From NCBI GenBank assembly GCA_022842595.1, contig JALHPF010000034.1, positions 1 through 61,267 of the forward strand: DNA of 61,267 bases, in the 5' to 3' direction. Each line of letters opens with the position of its first letter. Position 1 is the stretch's first letter. The position numbers were made by a program, and so were the translations under genes. Below, piece after piece: positions 36,240-46,800 of the stretch. The notes under the pieces are model-generated. The model did not search any database and was not told the origin of the DNA. It was given only the letters and a program-made list of their open reading frames with translations. This DNA is from Rubrivivax sp. (GTDB lineage: Bacteria; Pseudomonadota; Gammaproteobacteria; Burkholderiales; Burkholderiaceae_C).

Positions 36240-37837
36240 CAGGCCGCGCGCGCCACCGCTTCGTCGTGAACCTGGTTGGCGGCACGGCGCACCAGCGAGC
36301 GCTGGGTCAGGTGCTTCAGCAGCCTGGCTTCGCGCAGGATCGCCAGCGCACGCCGTCGCACGGCCCAGGTGGCGTCGGAAGCGCCATCGCCCAGCAACCA
36401 GACCTCGCGCCGCTCGCCCGGCCACAGCACCTGGGCCTGGACCCAGCGGCCCTGCAGGAACAGGCGCAGCCAGTCGCCGGGCCGCAGTTCGTCGAGCCAG
36501 CGGTGGGTAGCCGCTTCCGGTTCCTGCGGCAGGTTCTCCGGCATCAACTCGGCCGGCACGGTGTCGAGCTGCGGCACGTCGAGCGCGCCGTTCATCGTGG
36601 TCGGCACCGGCTGGCCGGCCACCAGCCGGTCTTCCAGCTTCTGCAGCGCGCCGATCTGGCTGGCCGCGGCGACGCAGCGGCGTTCCAGACGTTGGCGCAG
36701 GTAGGTGGCCAGCTTGTCGTTGCCCCAGCTGTAGAGCGCGTCGTTCTGGCGCGGTTCACCGGCCAGCTGCGCGATGGTGGTCTGCGCCACACGCAGCAGC
36801 TGGGCGCGTTCGGGGTCGCCGCTGTCGGGCATCATTTCCGCTTCATAGGCCAGGCGGTTGACGAACTCCCAGAGCGGGTGGGCCTCGTCGGCCAGGCCTT
36901 CGCCTTCCAGCTGCGCCAGCCGCAAGGCCGGCGGGTGCAGGCGCATGATGAGCTGCAGCACGTCAGGCGGTACGCGCGTATCGATGCGGATGGCGCCGAA
37001 CAGGCGGTCAACGAGGGCCTGCGACCGGGGGTCGACCCGCGGCGGCAGGGCACTGGCCATGGACCGGGCGGGTGCGCGCGGTTCGGGTTCGGCTTGCAGC
37101 GGCGCGGGCAGGGTGTCCCGCACTTGGCGCAGGTCGGGGCTGAAGGTGGTGTCCATGGCGCGGCTGCGCCGGGCGCCCGAAGGCAGGATCACCGTGCGAT
37201 AGGCCGCGGGTTCGACGCCCTGCGATTCCAGGCGCGAGCACGAAGCCGCGTAGGCCTGGCGCAGCAGTGCGGCCAGCGGCGGGCTGGCGTGGCGCATGAA
37301 CGCCACCTGGTGGCCGCGGCCCATCGCCAGGCCCTGGGCCGCGGCCCAGGTGGCGCGGGCATAGGTCTCGGCGCGGAAGGGGTTGTGATCGCGCGTGACG
37401 TCCATGTCGCCCTTCATCGCGGCGATGTAGGTCTGCAGTTCACGCAGCTCGTATTCAGCAACGCTGCGGATGCCTTCGATGGCGTGGGCCAGCTCGACGT
37501 CGAGCGCGACCTCATCCTCGTCCACCAGGGAAAGCGTCTGCGGGCGGGCGTCACGGATGCTGGGCTTGGCGGTGGCCGGGCTCGGCTGGCCCTGCAACTC
37601 GGCCTGCACCTGCTGGCGCAGCGAGCGCATGAAGAGCTCGCCCATGCCGGTGCGGCGCACTTTCAGCGCGTGCATCATCTCGGCGACACCGGTGCGCTGC
37701 AACGAGGACATGCCGGCCAGTTCCTTCTGTGCACGGTCCATCGTGCCTTCGACCAGCTGGTCGAAAAGGAGCGGTGCACGCAGCATCTCGTCGTCGACGA
37801 ATTGCAGCATGTCCTCGGAGACAGGCGTCACGGGCAT
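36239..37837 (-). CDS. DUF1631 family protein
   Basis: A 532-aa soluble protein of the DUF1631 family, common in beta- and gammaproteobacteria and of unknown function. Recognisable features are the acidic N-terminal helices, an internal proline/alanine linker near residues 245-270, the conserved VDRLFGAIRIDTRVPPDV region, and the C-terminal LRPGDWLRLFLQGRWVQAQV block. The ATG at 37837 is used; a TTG two codons earlier is possible. No clear ribosome site. Downstream of groEL, with a terminator between. Confidence 0.85.
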   Translation of the reverse strand: MPVTPVSEDMLQFVDDEMLRAPLLFDQLVEGTMDRAQKELAGMSSLQRTGVAEMMHALKVRRTGMGELFMRSLRQQVQAELQGQPSPATAKPSIRDARPQTLSLVDEDEVALDVELAHAIEGIRSVAEYELRELQTYIAAMKGDMDVTRDHNPFRAETYARATWAAAQGLAMGRGHQVAFMRHASPPLAALLRQAYAASCSRLESQGVEPAAYRTVILPSGARRSRAMDTTFSPDLRQVRDTLPAPLQAEPEPRAPARSMASALPPRVDPRSQALVDRLFGAIRIDTRVPPDVLQLIMRLHPPALRLAQLEGEGLADEAHPLWEFVNRLAYEAEMMPDSGDPERAQLLRVAQTTIAQLAGEPRQNDALYSWGNDKLATYLRQRLERRCVAAASQIGALQKLEDRLVAGQPVPTTMNGALDVPQLDTVPAELMPENLPQEPEAATHRWLDELRPGDWLRLFLQGRWVQAQVLWPGERREVWLLGDGASDATWAVRRRALAILREARLLKHLTQRSLVRRAANQVHDEAVARAA

Positions 37838-37876
37838 GCACAAATTGTCGACGCGGCTTTGCCACGCCGATCAACG

Positions 37877-37906
37877 AAAAAGGCCTGCGTTCACCACGCA
37901 GGCCTT
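37877..37906 (-). terminator. Intrinsic terminator of groESL
   Basis: On the minus strand AAGGCCTGCGT-ggtga-ACGCAGGCCTT is an 11-pair perfect stem continuing into a TTTTT tract. It lies 50 nt past the groEL stop and is a textbook rho-independent terminator for the operon. Confidence 0.92.
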
Positions 37907-37956
37907 GTGTCTTGCAGGGCTGCCGGCGCCCGGCTGGGCGCCAGCGGGTGCCGGAA

Positions 37957-39609
<1,653 letters not shown>

Positions 39610-39657
39610 GTTCGTATCTCTTTCGAATTCAGGTGGGGGTGTGCGGGGCGGGGAAAA

Positions 39658-39948
39658 TTACTTTTCCACCACGGCGAAGAGGTCTTCTTCGCGCATCACG
39701 AGCAGTTCGTCGCCATCGACCTTGACGGTCTGGCCGCTGTACTTGCCGAACAGCACGCGGTCACCGACCTTGCAGTTCAGGGCGATGAAGTCGCCCTTGT
39801 CATTGCGCTTGCCCGGGCCCACGGCAAGGACTTCACCCTGGTCAGGCTTTTCGGCGGCGTTGTCGGGGATGACGATGCCGGAAGCGGTCTTGGTTTCCTG
39901 TTCCAGGCGCTTGACGATCACGCGATCGTGCAACGGACGAAGTTTCAT
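39658..39948 (-). CDS. groS: GroES co-chaperonin 10 kDa subunit
   Basis: A 96-aa co-chaperonin starting MKLRPLHDRVIVKRLEQE, with the mobile loop at ETKTASGIVIPDNAAEKP. AAGGAGAT sits just before the ATG. First gene of the groESL operon. Confidence 0.98.
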   Translation of the reverse strand: MKLRPLHDRVIVKRLEQETKTASGIVIPDNAAEKPDQGEVLAVGPGKRNDKGDFIALNCKVGDRVLFGKYSGQTVKVDGDELLVMREEDLFAVVEK

Positions 39949-40060
39949 ATCATCTCCTTGGGTTTGACTGAGGCTGAATGCCGAGAACTGAGATAGTCAG
40001 TGCTCATTCACATTGGGCAGATCGGTGACTTTTCAAGGCAATGCCCGCTGCCACCGATCG

Positions 40061-40087
40061 TTAGCACTCGACTTCGGTGAGTGCTAG
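40061..40087 (-). promoter_or_regulatory. CIRCE operator (HrcA-binding site)
   Basis: TTAGCACTC-N9-GAGTGCTAG matches the CIRCE consensus (TTAGCACTC-N9-GAGTGCTAA) with one mismatch. HrcA represses groE through this site. It lies just downstream of the promoter, in the untranslated leader, as usual. Confidence 0.95.
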
Positions 40088-40094
40088 CAAAGCG

Positions 40095-40122
40095 ATTATA
40101 GGGTGGCTTCGCGACAGTGCAA
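40095..40122 (-). promoter_or_regulatory. groESL promoter
   Basis: On the minus strand TTGCAC and a perfect TATAAT are 16 bases apart, directly upstream of CIRCE. The wider pattern CTTGCAC...CCCTATAAT also resembles a heat-shock sigma-32 promoter, so both sigma factors may use it. Confidence 0.8.
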
Positions 40123-40162
40123 GCGCTTGTCTTGCGACAGTAAAGGCAAAGGTTTGCGACAG
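40111..40162. repeat. Three GCGACAG direct repeats, 22-23 bp apart
   Basis: GCGACAG occurs at 40111-40117, 40134-40140 and 40156-40162. The last two share the longer TTGCGACAG. The spacing is about two helical turns. The first copy overlaps the region between the groE promoter hexamers. The array could be TnsB-binding sites of a transposon end or an operator for groE. Confidence 0.6.
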
Positions 40163-40439
40163 ATAACCCGCGATTGTTTTCGCATTGTGAAATGACTTCG
40201 GTGCTCGCGGTCCCTTTTTGGTTCGCTCGCAGTGGACGAGGCCAGTGCGCGAGAGTTGGCCCGGCAGGGGCGGGAGACATCGCGCGGGCATGCGTGAAGA
40301 GCCGCAAGCCTTACTGTTACATCGCACTCCAGAAGCGTCGTCGTTTGTACAAGAGCACCGAGTCGATGACGGTCACATGCCGACTGCTGTTCGCCGAAGT
40401 CAACGCAGCTTGTTGGAGGACCTTAGCCAGTGTTGGCTT
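40163..40439. other. Non-coding stretch between repeat array and HNH gene
   Basis: About 280 bases without a supportable gene; short open frames here have no ribosome site or recognisable product. It is the 3' flank of the defence operon. No intrinsic terminator with a T-tract was seen. A small inverted motif GCGA-ttgttt-TCGC lies at 40170-40183. Confidence 0.6.
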
Positions 40440-41228
40440 TCACTCGGCGAGCCACGCGCACTGCGCCCGGTGAAAGGCCAGATACGGCCGGTGTTGCCCG
40501 GCCACCCACCGCAGCTGCAGGTTGTCCGTCAGCCCCAGCTGCTGTCGGGCCGCTGACGGCACGGTGGGCGCGATGAGCAGCGTGCCATCGTCCGTAAAGC
40601 TGGCCAGGTAGCTGTCGAACAGCGCATCCAGGTTGGCGCTGAGCAGAAAGCCGTTAAATACGTCCAGCCGTTCTGCGTCTTCAGTGCACAGTGCCCACGC
40701 CTTTGCATGGCTGGCCTTCAGGGCTTGCGGCAGGGCCAGCCCTGTGACGGCACACGAGCCCTGCCAGTAGTCCAGCATGGCTTGGCGGAAGGCTTGCTGC
40801 CCCACTCGCTGACGCACCATGCGCTGGACCTCGGTGTTCTTGGCCGCAGCAGGCTCCAGGCTTGCCAACGCCGCCTCGACGTCGGCCTCGAATGCTTTCA
40901 TCGCCTGGTTGGGTAGCGCCTGGGCCAGTGCCGCGGTCCGTCTCAGCCAGCGGGCCAAGGCAGCTTCGTCTGCCAGCCGGTACGCCGTAGCTCCCGAGGC
41001 AACTGCTGTGGAGCCCGAAGGAAAGCTGCGGGCCAGCTCGGCTGGCAGGCTGGGCGGGAAGCTCTGCAGCGTTGCATCGAAGCCCTCCGCGATCGCTTGC
41101 ACCGATACGGTGGTCGCATGCCGAGCAGACCCGAGATTTAGCCATTCACCGGCCGACGACTGCAATACGTTCTCGAAGCCGTTGTCGTGGCCAGCCTTCT
41201 CGATCAGCGCGCGCTGCAGCAGGTTCAT
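40440..41228 (-). CDS. HNH endonuclease (HNH_2 type)
   Basis: A 262-aa protein whose C-terminal half (about residues 145-225) has the HNH_2 pattern: CAVTGLALPQALKASHAKAW, then RLDVFNGFLLSANLDALFD. The ASH histidine and the FNG asparagine are in place; the third position is the usual weakly conserved site. The N-terminal half is helical and unrecognised. Related nucleases occur as effectors in defence systems, for example with an ATPase in Septu. Last gene of the seven-gene operon, 24 nt after the ligase gene. Confidence 0.8.
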   Translation of the reverse strand: MNLLQRALIEKAGHDNGFENVLQSSAGEWLNLGSARHATTVSVQAIAEGFDATLQSFPPSLPAELARSFPSGSTAVASGATAYRLADEAALARWLRRTAALAQALPNQAMKAFEADVEAALASLEPAAAKNTEVQRMVRQRVGQQAFRQAMLDYWQGSCAVTGLALPQALKASHAKAWALCTEDAERLDVFNGFLLSANLDALFDSYLASFTDDGTLLIAPTVPSAARQQLGLTDNLQLRWVAGQHRPYLAFHRAQCAWLAE

Positions 41229-41252
41229 CTTGGGTGGACGTTCCAGGGTGTC

Positions 41253-41957
41253 TCAGTGCCCGCTGGGCGTTGCGAGGCGATTCCATTCCACTTGGCGACC
41301 GCGCCAGTGCTCGCTAATCGCCTGGGTGAAGTCTGCGCGCACAAGCTTGGCGCGCTGTTCGCACCAGTCGACCGACTCCTTGCGTACCACGACACCTTCC
41401 AACGGGCCATCGCGGAATCGGCTGCGCCAGGTGTCCACGCCTTCGATCAGTTCGTTCAGGCGAAACCGGCCGTGCGCCACCTGAGGTGCCGTGACCAGGC
41501 CGAGGCGCTGAGCCAAGGCGTTGCGGCGCGCACTGCTCCAGAAGCGCCCGGCCCTAGCGTCGAATACGTCGAACAGCAGCAGCCAGTCGGGCAGCCGGGT
41601 GTAGGCAAGCGAGTGCCGGGCGGCGCACCATTCGCCGAAGAGGATGAGTGGCGAGTCGTGGTGGTCCAGCAGCGTTTCAGCGATGCCGTCGCCGTGCATG
41701 GCCAGCCACGCCGGCAAGCGGGCGAACTGACCGGCGTATGGCGCCGTGAGGTAGGTGCCGCGGTTCTGAACCCGCAGCTCGCCAGCGGTGCCCAGCGAGA
41801 AGCCAAGGTTGGCGCCGTCGAGCTTTTCTTCCACCACCACCTCGCCCTGCAGCAAGCCGGCCACATCCGTGGCGGATAGCACCTTGTCGTCTCGCGGCTC
41901 TGCCGATCCGAGCCAAGCCAGGTGCGGGGTGTGAGGAAACCGGAAAAACTCGCCCAT
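41253..41957 (-). CDS. RNA-ligase-family nucleotidyltransferase
   Basis: A 234-aa protein with the nucleotidyltransferase motif I KLDGAN near residue 45, whose lysine would be adenylated. Motif III-like LILFGEWCAARH, motif IV EGVVVRKE and motif V KLVRADF are also visible. The length fits a minimal ligase without extra domains, close to the T4 Rnl2-like RNA ligase family. It would seal nicked or broken RNA, possibly DNA. Its presence between a PIN-like nuclease and an HNH nuclease in a defence operon is unusual. The ATG is 13 nt after the PIN stop. Confidence 0.82.
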   Translation of the reverse strand: MGEFFRFPHTPHLAWLGSAEPRDDKVLSATDVAGLLQGEVVVEEKLDGANLGFSLGTAGELRVQNRGTYLTAPYAGQFARLPAWLAMHGDGIAETLLDHHDSPLILFGEWCAARHSLAYTRLPDWLLLFDVFDARAGRFWSSARRNALAQRLGLVTAPQVAHGRFRLNELIEGVDTWRSRFRDGPLEGVVVRKESVDWCEQRAKLVRADFTQAISEHWRGRQVEWNRLATPSGH

Positions 41958-41970
41958 CGTGGGCGCGAGC

Positions 41971-42498
41971 TTAGCGCGCCAGCTTCTCGTGGTACTTGGC
42001 GAGAGACCAGTCGAGGATCACAGGCTCCAGCCGGATGTCGTGATCGGCCAGCACGGTCTCCCAGCCATGCCAGTCGGTGTCGCCAGCAAAGGCAATGGGG
42101 CAAGGGCCTACCGTGTTCACCGCCACGTACGCTGCCGCAGCCATCTTGTGATCCGCAAGGTCATGCATGGCCTCCGCTACAGCTTTGGGCAGCGTCTTGT
42201 AGCTGGTGCCTTCGGGCTCCAGGTCGACCGGCTCTACCGCCGACGTCGACCATTTGTACATCACCACCTGGATGCCGAAGTCGTTGAAGCCCAGCTTGTT
42301 CTCGTACTCGCGCTGGATCTCCTGATCTACGTCGAGTACCAAGAAACTGTCCGACGCCTGAAAGTTGTCCAGCCACTCCCAAACCTTCTTGCGCCATTCA
42401 GGCTCGCGGGGCGTGGCGTCGATGTCAGCCGGGTACGTCGGGTCTGCGGCGCTGGCCGCGATCAGGACGTTGGTGTCGACCACATAGCGCGGGCTCAT
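41971..42498 (-). CDS. PIN-like ribonuclease domain protein
   Basis: A 175-aa protein opening with VVDTNVLIAAS, the classic PIN-domain start with its metal-binding aspartate. Further acidic positions lie in QEIQREYENKLG, LADHKMAAAAY and FAGDTDWHG, fitting the PIN acidic cluster. PIN proteins usually cleave RNA. No separate antitoxin gene is beside it. It overlaps the ATPase gene by four bases (ATGA), so the two are coupled and may act as a pair. Confidence 0.75.
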   Translation of the reverse strand: MSPRYVVDTNVLIAASAADPTYPADIDATPREPEWRKKVWEWLDNFQASDSFLVLDVDQEIQREYENKLGFNDFGIQVVMYKWSTSAVEPVDLEPEGTSYKTLPKAVAEAMHDLADHKMAAAAYVAVNTVGPCPIAFAGDTDWHGWETVLADHDIRLEPVILDWSLAKYHEKLAR

Positions 42499-43838
42499 GA
42501 CGCAGCCTTCTTGGCGGCTTGCCGATCGAACATCAACCGCGCTTGCTCGCGGGTCTCACCCAGCGCGTCCCCGAAGAACTTATCGGGCCAGTTGGTCAAA
42601 CGCCCGAAGTCGTCCAGCTTCAGCTCTCGCAGTTTTGCTGCTTGGCCGTCGGGCTCAACGAAGTAGAGCGCAGCCTGCTCGGGCTGCACCTCCTGCTTTG
42701 CGATCAGCGTTTGCAGGCGGCGGAACAGGTGCTCGGAGTGCGTCTCCACAATGAACTGAACCCCCCGTTCTGCGCTGACCTTGGCAAGCAGCTCGGCCAG
42801 CTTAGCCTGAGCCAGTGGGTGGAGGTGGCTCTCGGGCTCTTCGACGATGACGATGTGGCCGGGCTTGGCGAACAGGGCCGCCACCACCACAGGGATCACC
42901 TGCGAGACGCCAACGCCTACGTCCTTGAGGTTGACCAGGGCGTCGCGGTGCTTGACGAGCAGCTCGTAGCGGGCCGAGCTGCCCAGGGCGCGCACTTGAA
43001 GACCGTCAGCAATCTCCAGCGTCTTCAACCACTGCTCGGTCTCACGGAAGATGCGTCCATTCTCGGCGGCCGCGCCGCGCCTTCTCTGCTGTGCGACGCC
43101 GCTGGCGAGCAGCACGTCGACCGCCCGCCCGCCGTCATCCCCAATGTGGGCGGGCATGCGGCCACTCCACACGTAGTCTCGGCGGGCCAGCTGGCGCACC
43201 GGGCCCAGGTAGATGATGCGGCTCAGCTCGTCCAGCAGTGCCGGACCCACAGGTCGGATTTCTTCGACACGCGCGCCGAGCTTCTTCGTCTTGCTTAGCT
43301 TGTTCAGCGTGGCCGCTGAGAAGGCGAAAGAGCGCTCAGGGCGAAAGTCGGCGCTTTGCCCTACTGGGCTGGCCTGGCTACCGAGGGACAGTCGATAGAT
43401 GCCGGCCTTGCGTCGCTGCACGGCGAACCCCTGTCCTTCCTGGCCCAGGCGCAGGGCTTCGAGCTCGGCGCTGCCGGCCGGGCCGGCGCGGTAGCGGGCC
43501 GAGAACATCGTGGTGTCGGCCGTCTCGCTGCCGTGGGGCTGCCAGCGGAACTCGACGCCGACTTGGGTGGCGGGAGTGGTCTCCGTTGCTTGGCCGTGGC
43601 GGCATAGCAGGTCGCGGAATTGGCCCATCGTCACCGTGTCGCCGGCGTCCGGGTTGCCCAGGTTGAGGTCCAGGCCGGCGTCATTGCCCTTCACAGTCTG
43701 CCGCATCAGCAGCAGGCTCTGGATGAGGCTGGATTTGCCCGACGAGTTGGTGCCTAGCAGCAACGTCAGCGGCGCCAGCCGCACAGGACCCGTACTGCGC
43801 CAGATCTTGAAGTTCTCGAGCTTGAGGTGCGTGAGCAT
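42495..43838 (-). CDS. AAA ATPase with DUF3696 (SMC/OLD-like)
   Basis: A 447-aa ATPase of the AAA_15/21 type. It starts MLTHLKLENFKIWRS and has Walker A GTNSSGKSS near residue 25, Walker B IVIVEEPESHLHPLAQ, and VETHSEHLFRRLQ. The C-terminal NWPDKFFGDALGE block is DUF3696. Such ATPases act as sensors or clamps in several defence systems, usually with a nuclease partner. The ATG overlaps the methyltransferase stop (TGATG), and an upstream extension is unneeded. The PIN gene follows with a four-base overlap. Confidence 0.85.
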   Translation of the reverse strand: MLTHLKLENFKIWRSTGPVRLAPLTLLLGTNSSGKSSLIQSLLLMRQTVKGNDAGLDLNLGNPDAGDTVTMGQFRDLLCRHGQATETTPATQVGVEFRWQPHGSETADTTMFSARYRAGPAGSAELEALRLGQEGQGFAVQRRKAGIYRLSLGSQASPVGQSADFRPERSFAFSAATLNKLSKTKKLGARVEEIRPVGPALLDELSRIIYLGPVRQLARRDYVWSGRMPAHIGDDGGRAVDVLLASGVAQQRRRGAAAENGRIFRETEQWLKTLEIADGLQVRALGSSARYELLVKHRDALVNLKDVGVGVSQVIPVVVAALFAKPGHIVIVEEPESHLHPLAQAKLAELLAKVSAERGVQFIVETHSEHLFRRLQTLIAKQEVQPEQAALYFVEPDGQAAKLRELKLDDFGRLTNWPDKFFGDALGETREQARLMFDRQAAKKAAS

Positions 43839-46800
43839 CAGTGTGTACCCGCAGTTTGCTTGTCCCAAGCTTCCAGCACGAGGCGAAGAGTGCGGTACTC
43901 GCCGAACTCCTTCATTTCCTTGCTCTTCAGCACGCTTAGTGCTTCAGATGGAAAGCCCGATCCCATTACAGCCTCGGGCTCCAAGATGTAGTGCAGGTCT
44001 CTGCGACTCAAGCCGTACTTTTTTGCGAAGAAGGCATCCAACTCTGCTGCGACCACAGCTCGACGAGGCGGATCAAATATAAATGGCTCTCCCTCGTATC
44101 CGACGCTCCTCGCCCATGGAGCCAAGTCGACTGCAGTGTATGTAAGCTCGATGAAGCGCGGGAAAATGAAATCCATATCCCGATCCGAGAATTGATCAGG
44201 AGCCGGGGCTGGCATTTGCTTGAGGATGAAGATATTAATATTTGTCCCGCCAAGTTTTTGCCTGATGAGATACTCAAAAACAATAGAAGACAAGCAGCCC
44301 CAAAGTGCAACTTGGCGGCGTCCCGTAATCCTTGTTCGGATCACAACGGCGCTATTGCCAACGCCGCAGAGTGGCAAAACAGTACCCAAAAAAGTGCGCG
44401 CATTTGCAGAGTTATTGATGCTTCTGAAGGCGAAGAAGCCCATCTCTGACTCGGATTGTTCAATCACCTGCGTTTCTGGTACCCAATAGTACGGCTGTAC
44501 TACGTAATTGCTATCGCGTAGCCGCTCGGTTGGGACATCGGGAAGTATGTGCGCGCGGTATCCTTCATCGGCCAGATCGAAGTCCCCAAAGCGATGATGG
44601 AACAGGTGCAGCATCTTTGCTTCGTAAAGAGGTAGATACCTGCTTTTTCCCTTTGCAAACTGGTTTCCCTCTTCCTTTGCATATCCTTCTTCGACAAGTT
44701 CCGCACGAGATTTGAACAAATGGCTGTCCGACGACATATGGAACATCGCCATAAACCGAATTCCCCACGGATTCTCGCTTGGCGAGGTGCGATCACCTTC
44801 GCGAACGAGAACGGGAGTCGTGCTGTAGATTCTCTTAGTGAGATCTGCGTCTTCCTTGGTAAGGAAGACAGGGCAAGTCAAGGTGTTTGGATTGACGGTT
44901 TGAATGTCATACCGATTAAGTGCTAGGACCCTATCGGTATCTGCTAAGTCTGCGATCTTTTTTCCGTGGAAGAGGAATTTGGCTCGCTCCTCTCGTAGCG
45001 CGCTGCCGACGATGGTTGTAAGCGCGAATCTCAACATGTGACCCTGGCCTGCGCCTGGGAAAAACCCTTCGTTCTCAAACTCGAAGAAGCTATGGAGGGC
45101 GTTGCTCGATATCAGACTTCCAAAGAACTCTTTCGTCGAGTTGTCCGTGGCAAGGCCAGACGGGACTACGAAGCCTGCGCGGCCAACTGGAGCGGTGATC
45201 TGTCGAATCGTCTCGGCGAAGAGAGCGTAGGTGTTTACGTCGCCTACGCCCGTGAGCGGGTAGCGCCCACCGTCCTCACCGTTCACGTGCGCAAACAAGC
45301 TCGTGGCTTCAGCGCTGCGCCGGGCGGTGATGAACTCGCCGTACAGGCGCCGCTCCGCTTCACTCTCAGCCGGCGAATGGTGCGACGTGTCGCCCGGGTA
45401 GAGGTGCTGCGCCAGCATGCCCTCACTCAGCCATTGGATGCGCTGGCTGCGCTCGGCCTTGTTCTTCGCCTGAGCGATGGCCGTGTGGCGGGTGGCGAAG
45501 AACTCTTCTTCTTGCAGCTTGATGCGCTCCCATGGCGGGTTGCCCAGCACGCAGTCGAAGCCGCCTGCTGCGAACACCTGTGGAAAGGCCAGCGGCCAGT
45601 GCAGCACGCGGGCCTTCGCGCAGGCCTCGTCCGCGGCCGCCTGGACAGCCTGCTGAGCCTGCTTCAGCGGTTCGCCCACCAGCGTGAGGTAGAGAGTGGC
45701 CGTGGTGGGGCTGATGTCGGCCGTTGCTTCGGTTTTGGGGATCAGGTAGGCGCCGAGCAGTTGGTCGGCGGCCTGGGCCAACCGGCCGGTGCGTGCTTGG
45801 CTTAGATAAGCGTCGTAGGCGTCTGCCTTGGCGGCGATCTGAGCAGTGTCTCCCTCGGGCATTGCCTCGATGGCCTGCAGTGCCGCCAGCCCGCTGTCGG
45901 CCTGGTGCACCACGTCCAGTTGGCCAAAGGCCTTGGCCACACGCTTCTTCTCCAGGTCCTTCAGTGCCGCGCTGTTGGCCTTGGCGAGCTCTTTACACAC
46001 GCCCTTGTCGTCGCCGGACAGCACCTTGAACGCATCCTTGGCGATGCCGTGCTCGAGTGCCTTCAGATCCGTCAGGCCCAGCAGTGCGTCGCCGACCTGC
46101 AGGTGGTGGTCCAGAAAGCCCAGAGGCCGGCCTTCCTCGAAGCCTTCGATCCAGAGCGCCGTGCGCGCCAGCTCGATGGCCATGGGGTTGCGGTCGACCC
46201 CGAAAATGCAGCGGGCCACCACCTCACGCATGGCATGCCGGTAGGCCTGGGGCGTGACGGCGCCGTCGGCGGAACGCAGCGCCGCCACGCGCTCAGCGAT
46301 GCGCCGTGCCGCGGCCAGCAGGAAGTGCCCGCTGCCGCAAGCAGGGTCCACCACCTTCAGCGAGAGCAAGGCCTCGACCGGTTGCTGGGCGTTCTGGGCG
46401 ATACGGTCTTCGATGACGGGGTCGAGCGCGCTGCGGATGAGCTCTTGCACCAGGCTCTTGGGCGTGTAGTAGCTGCCGCTGGTCTTGCGCTCGTTGCCGG
46501 CGGTGCTGCCTTCGCTGGTGAGGCCCACGAAGCCGAAGCTGCGGGTGTGCACGTCCACCTCGGGCACCAACTCCAGCAGGCTCTCGTAGACGCTGCCCAG
46601 TTCCTCGGTGTCCATGTTGTGGTAGCTGATGGGCGAGAGCGAGCCGCCTGCCGTGGTGGTCCAGCGCAGGCTCTTGATGGCAGCGAGCAGCGCGGCGTTG
46701 CTCAGCGAAGCGTCATCGAGGTCGGGGCATTGGCTGTCTGCGAACAAACCTCCCAGAGCCAGCAGGCCCAGTCGCGGTTGGCCCTTGCCCAGGCCGCGGA

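Noticed and set aside
40174..40473. Small frames behind the groES promoter
   Set aside because: No family resemblance or ribosome site, and they overlap the repeat array or the 3' end of the HNH gene.
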